From Deltaproteobacteria bacterium (GTDB lineage Bacteria; Desulfobacterota; Desulfobaccia; Desulfobaccales; 0-14-0-80-60-11): a stretch of 64,000 nt of DNA. The DNA lies in NCBI GenBank assembly GCA_030018495.1, contig JASEFS010000004.1:80859-144858 (forward strand), written 5' to 3'. A program made the position numbers and the translations under genes. A model generated the notes under the pieces. The model ran no database searches and had not been told where the DNA came from. It saw only the letters and a program-made list of their open reading frames with translations. Below, piece by piece: positions 61,944 through 64,000 of this stretch (its first letter is position 1; every line of letters starts with the position of its first letter).

Positions 61944-63305
61944 GTGGCCCAGGTCGCCCCTTTCCGGGGTCTTTATTTCAACAAGGACAAGGTTAATTCC
62001 ATGAGCCGGGTGGTGACGCCCCCTTATGACGTCATCCGTCCGGAACAGCGGGAGGTTTTTGCCGCGTCGCATCCTTACAACATGGTTCATATAGACCTCC
62101 CCCAGCCCCTCCCCGGCGACACTCCGTTAAGCAACCGTTACAGCCGGGCAGCCGAGCTTTTCGGCCGCTGGCAGCGGGAGGGGGTGTTTCAGCGGCAGCA
62201 GGAGCCTGCTTATTACTACTGGGAAACTGCTTTTGAACTTGACGGCAAAAGACACACCCGAGTGGGACTGGCGGCCCTGGTCAGGCTCGAGCCCTTCAGC
62301 AAAGGGATTATTTTACCCCACGAGCAGACTTTTTCGGCCCATAAAGCCGACCGCCTGGAACTCATCAAACATTGCCGGGCGCACTTTTCACCCATTTTCG
62401 CTTTGTTTCCCGACAAGGGAAACCGCGTTTTGCCGGGTTTGCGCGCCTGCCTGCCGGCTGAGCCGTTATTCTCCTTTACCGATGTGGAAGGCCGGGACCA
62501 ACGGCTTTTTCCGGTGACTGACCGGGACTGTCTCAAGGCCGTCTATCAGGCCCTGCTGCCTGAGCCGCTTTTCATCGCCGACGGCCACCACCGCTATGAA
62601 ACCGGCCTGGCCTATCAAAAATGGGCCAAAGAACGCTATCCCGGCGCTTCGCCCCAAGCCCCGTTTAATTACATCCTCATGTATCTCGCCAATCTTTACG
62701 ATCCGGACCTGGTAATCCTCATGGCCCACCGCCTGCTGGGCGGCCCCAGGATCAAAAAGCATTTGGACGAGTATCCGCTGCTGGGGCGCTTAACGGAATA
62801 TTTCGAAGTCACGCCCCTGGACGGTCCCAAGAATGACACCGACGCTTACGCCCGGTTTATTAAGGAAAACCTGGCCTTGGCCGAGCCGGGCGGCACGGTG
62901 TTCATCATGTTGGGGTTCGGTCTGAAGGCTTGGCGGCTGAGGCTCAGGGAAGGCATAAGGCAGAATATCCTGGGACGGCAGATGCACCCCGCTCTGGCCC
63001 AACTGGATGTGGCGGTATTGAATTACCTGGTTTTCGACAAGATTTTGGGTTTGGACGCCAAGGCCCAGGACGACCCCGAGACCTGCAAATATTCCAGCAG
63101 CCTGCCCGAAGTCCTGGAATTTCTGCGCCGCAAGGAGGCCAATCTGGCCTTTGTCCTGAATCCCACCCACATTGACCAGGTCCGCCAGGTAGCCACCGCC
63201 GGTCTCATCATGCCCCGAAAATCCACCTACTTTTTCCCCAAGGTGATGACCGGCCTCATTCTCAATCCCATCTTGCCCAACGAAGAGATCGTCCTGCCGG
63301 CTTGA
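61944..63305 (+). CDS. DUF1015-family protein
   Basis: 453 residues. The family signature VVTPPYDVIRPEQRE is near the N-terminus and ADGHHRYETGLAY near residue 213. Length and order fit the family of conserved cytosolic proteins found in many anaerobes. Function unknown, with possible sugar- or amino-acid-phosphate links. GTG start at 61944 with AAGGAG seven bases upstream. Confidence 0.9.
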   Translation: MAQVAPFRGLYFNKDKVNSMSRVVTPPYDVIRPEQREVFAASHPYNMVHIDLPQPLPGDTPLSNRYSRAAELFGRWQREGVFQRQQEPAYYYWETAFELDGKRHTRVGLAALVRLEPFSKGIILPHEQTFSAHKADRLELIKHCRAHFSPIFALFPDKGNRVLPGLRACLPAEPLFSFTDVEGRDQRLFPVTDRDCLKAVYQALLPEPLFIADGHHRYETGLAYQKWAKERYPGASPQAPFNYILMYLANLYDPDLVILMAHRLLGGPRIKKHLDEYPLLGRLTEYFEVTPLDGPKNDTDAYARFIKENLALAEPGGTVFIMLGFGLKAWRLRLREGIRQNILGRQMHPALAQLDVAVLNYLVFDKILGLDAKAQDDPETCKYSSSLPEVLEFLRRKEANLAFVLNPTHIDQVRQVATAGLIMPRKSTYFFPKVMTGLILNPILPNEEIVLPA

Positions 63306-63381
63306 GAGGTCCTCGGCGGACTCTTGCCAGCCGGAGAAATTCATTATAAAATAAAGACTCTCTTTCCGCGAGGGTCAAGCT

Positions 63382-63822
63382 ATGGAAAATGAAGCAAGCC
63401 GTTGCCAGGGCCGCATCCTGGTGGTGGATAAGGATGACTGGTGCCGGGAATTCCTTACCCAAGTCATCAAGCTCGTAGGTTTGGAGGATTTCCGCCTGGC
63501 GACCAGCGTCGAGGAAGCTCTCGCCACCTTGCAGGAATGCACCTATGACCTCGTCATCACCGACTTCAAATTGCCCGATTTCAACCTGCTGGTGGAAAAC
63601 CTTCGGCAACGCTTCCCCACCACCCGTTTCATTCTCATGGTTCATCAGCGGAATCAAACCCAGCAGATTACCTATGTGGAAAATATGGAAATCGTTATCA
63701 AACCGCTCTGTTTTGATGAAATGGCCCGTAAGATCAGAGAAGCTATTCATCAGAAGCAGCGGTTCAAGCTGGAGGAAGAGATGCGCCGTCTGAAGGCGGA
63801 AGTTTTCCGGCTGTTTTCTTAA
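63382..63822 (+). CDS. stand-alone response-regulator receiver domain
   Basis: 146 residues. Acidic pair in VVDKDDW, phosphoacceptor Asp in VITDFKLPD, conserved Lys in VIKPL. The last 30 residues are a charged helix (QRFKLEEEMRRLKAEVFRLFS) without an output domain. It could serve the orphan kinase at 56 kb, but that is speculation. A strong terminator follows. Confidence 0.88.
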   Translation: MENEASRCQGRILVVDKDDWCREFLTQVIKLVGLEDFRLATSVEEALATLQECTYDLVITDFKLPDFNLLVENLRQRFPTTRFILMVHQRNQTQQITYVENMEIVIKPLCFDEMARKIREAIHQKQRFKLEEEMRRLKAEVFRLFS

Positions 63823-63848
63823 GCTTGGGAAGTTATCAGGACCAATGA

Positions 63849-63875
63849 AAAACCGCCAGTAACGGCGGTTTTTTT
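63849..63875 (+). terminator. rho-independent terminator
   Basis: AACCGCC (63851-63857) pairs with GGCGGTT (63864-63870), followed by a T7 run. Confidence 0.95.
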
Positions 63876-63953
63876 GTGAACCGGATTATGAATTAAGTAT
63901 TAGAAGCTATTTCAAAACCTTATATGCAGTGGAAGATTGTCGGTCATTTACTC

Positions 63954-64000
63954 CCCCTCACCCTGCCCTCTCCCCTTTGGGGAGAGGGCAGGGTGAGGGG
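63954..64000. repeat. perfect 22-bp palindrome with a 3-base loop at the window edge
   Basis: Arms 63954-63975 and 63979-64000 are exact inverted copies (CCCCTCACCC... / ...GGGTGAGGGG) around TTT. It may continue beyond the window. Repeats of the CCCTCACCCT type occur between genes in many proteobacteria. Confidence 0.9.

Overview
The window is a 64 kb piece of a GC-rich bacterial chromosome. It holds about 64 protein genes on both strands and no rRNA, tRNA, CRISPR array or insertion sequence that I can see. The gene set suggests an anaerobic, Gram-negative Desulfobacterota (former Deltaproteobacteria), perhaps Desulfobacca- or Syntrophobacter-like. The evidence is a DUF39 homocysteine-biosynthesis protein, archaeal-type phosphoglycerate mutase, TrpB2, LarE, a NapH-like polyferredoxin next to a DUF362 protein, and Gram-negative envelope genes (Lnt, lipoproteins, TolC-type efflux). 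The lineage is inference; no marker gene settles it.

Layout. 1-4.6 kb: tail of a TPP-enzyme-like gene, then a thiamin cluster (thiF-like, thiG, thiH, thiS, thiE). 5-9.2 kb: gatB, mtnA, an L,D-transpeptidase and two alanine-zipper lipoproteins. 9.4-15.8 kb: polA, a membrane GATE protein, a secreted archaemetzincin and a YcaO-TPR protein. 15.9-22.1 kb (minus strand): a branched-chain amino acid ABC transporter (livH, livM ... livG, livF) interrupted by a KtrB/KtrA potassium system. 22.3-27.1 kb: apgM, then four sulfur- or thiol-chemistry genes in a row (PP-loop thiouridylase-like, arsC, larE, DUF39). 27.1-31.2 kb: marC, a B12-binding radical SAM protein, a methyltransferase and a cupin. 31.2-32.5 kb: a 53-residue histidine-rich protein and a DUF4198 metal-associated periplasmic protein, each with its own promoter. 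32.6-36.7 kb: a four-gene cassette (degenerate primase-polymerase-like, PilZ-like membrane protein, MinD/ParA ATPase, HD-GYP-like). 37-42.2 kb: trpB2, NUDIX, polyferredoxin, DUF362. 42.5-47.3 kb: a TetR-controlled TolC/EmrA/EmrB efflux operon. 47.5-54.6 kb: flippase-like protein, purM, DUF134, purine nucleoside phosphorylase, ridA, a probable selenocysteine-containing HMA protein, two small lipoproteins, hisF. 55-64 kb: protoglobin-PsiE protein, histidine kinase with a membrane partner, era, lnt, corC, speD, DUF1015 and a stand-alone receiver.

The strongest unexpected signal is at 52309-52560. A heavy-metal-associated (HMA) domain gene is interrupted by an in-frame TGA exactly where the first cysteine of CxxC belongs. 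A SECIS-like hairpin follows the TGA, so this is most likely a selenoprotein (UxxC). It is missed by ordinary ORF calling. Other points of interest are the histidine-rich mini-protein, a terminator set just ahead of the DUF4198 ribosome binding site, the primase-like/MinD/HD-GYP cassette, an L,D-transpeptidase beside Lpp-like lipoproteins, and an apparent ATC start in livM.

The intergenic DNA has its own character. It is full of short tandem repeats of many different sequences but almost always with a 7-base period, often touching gene ends. Several families of short palindromes are also dispersed through it.
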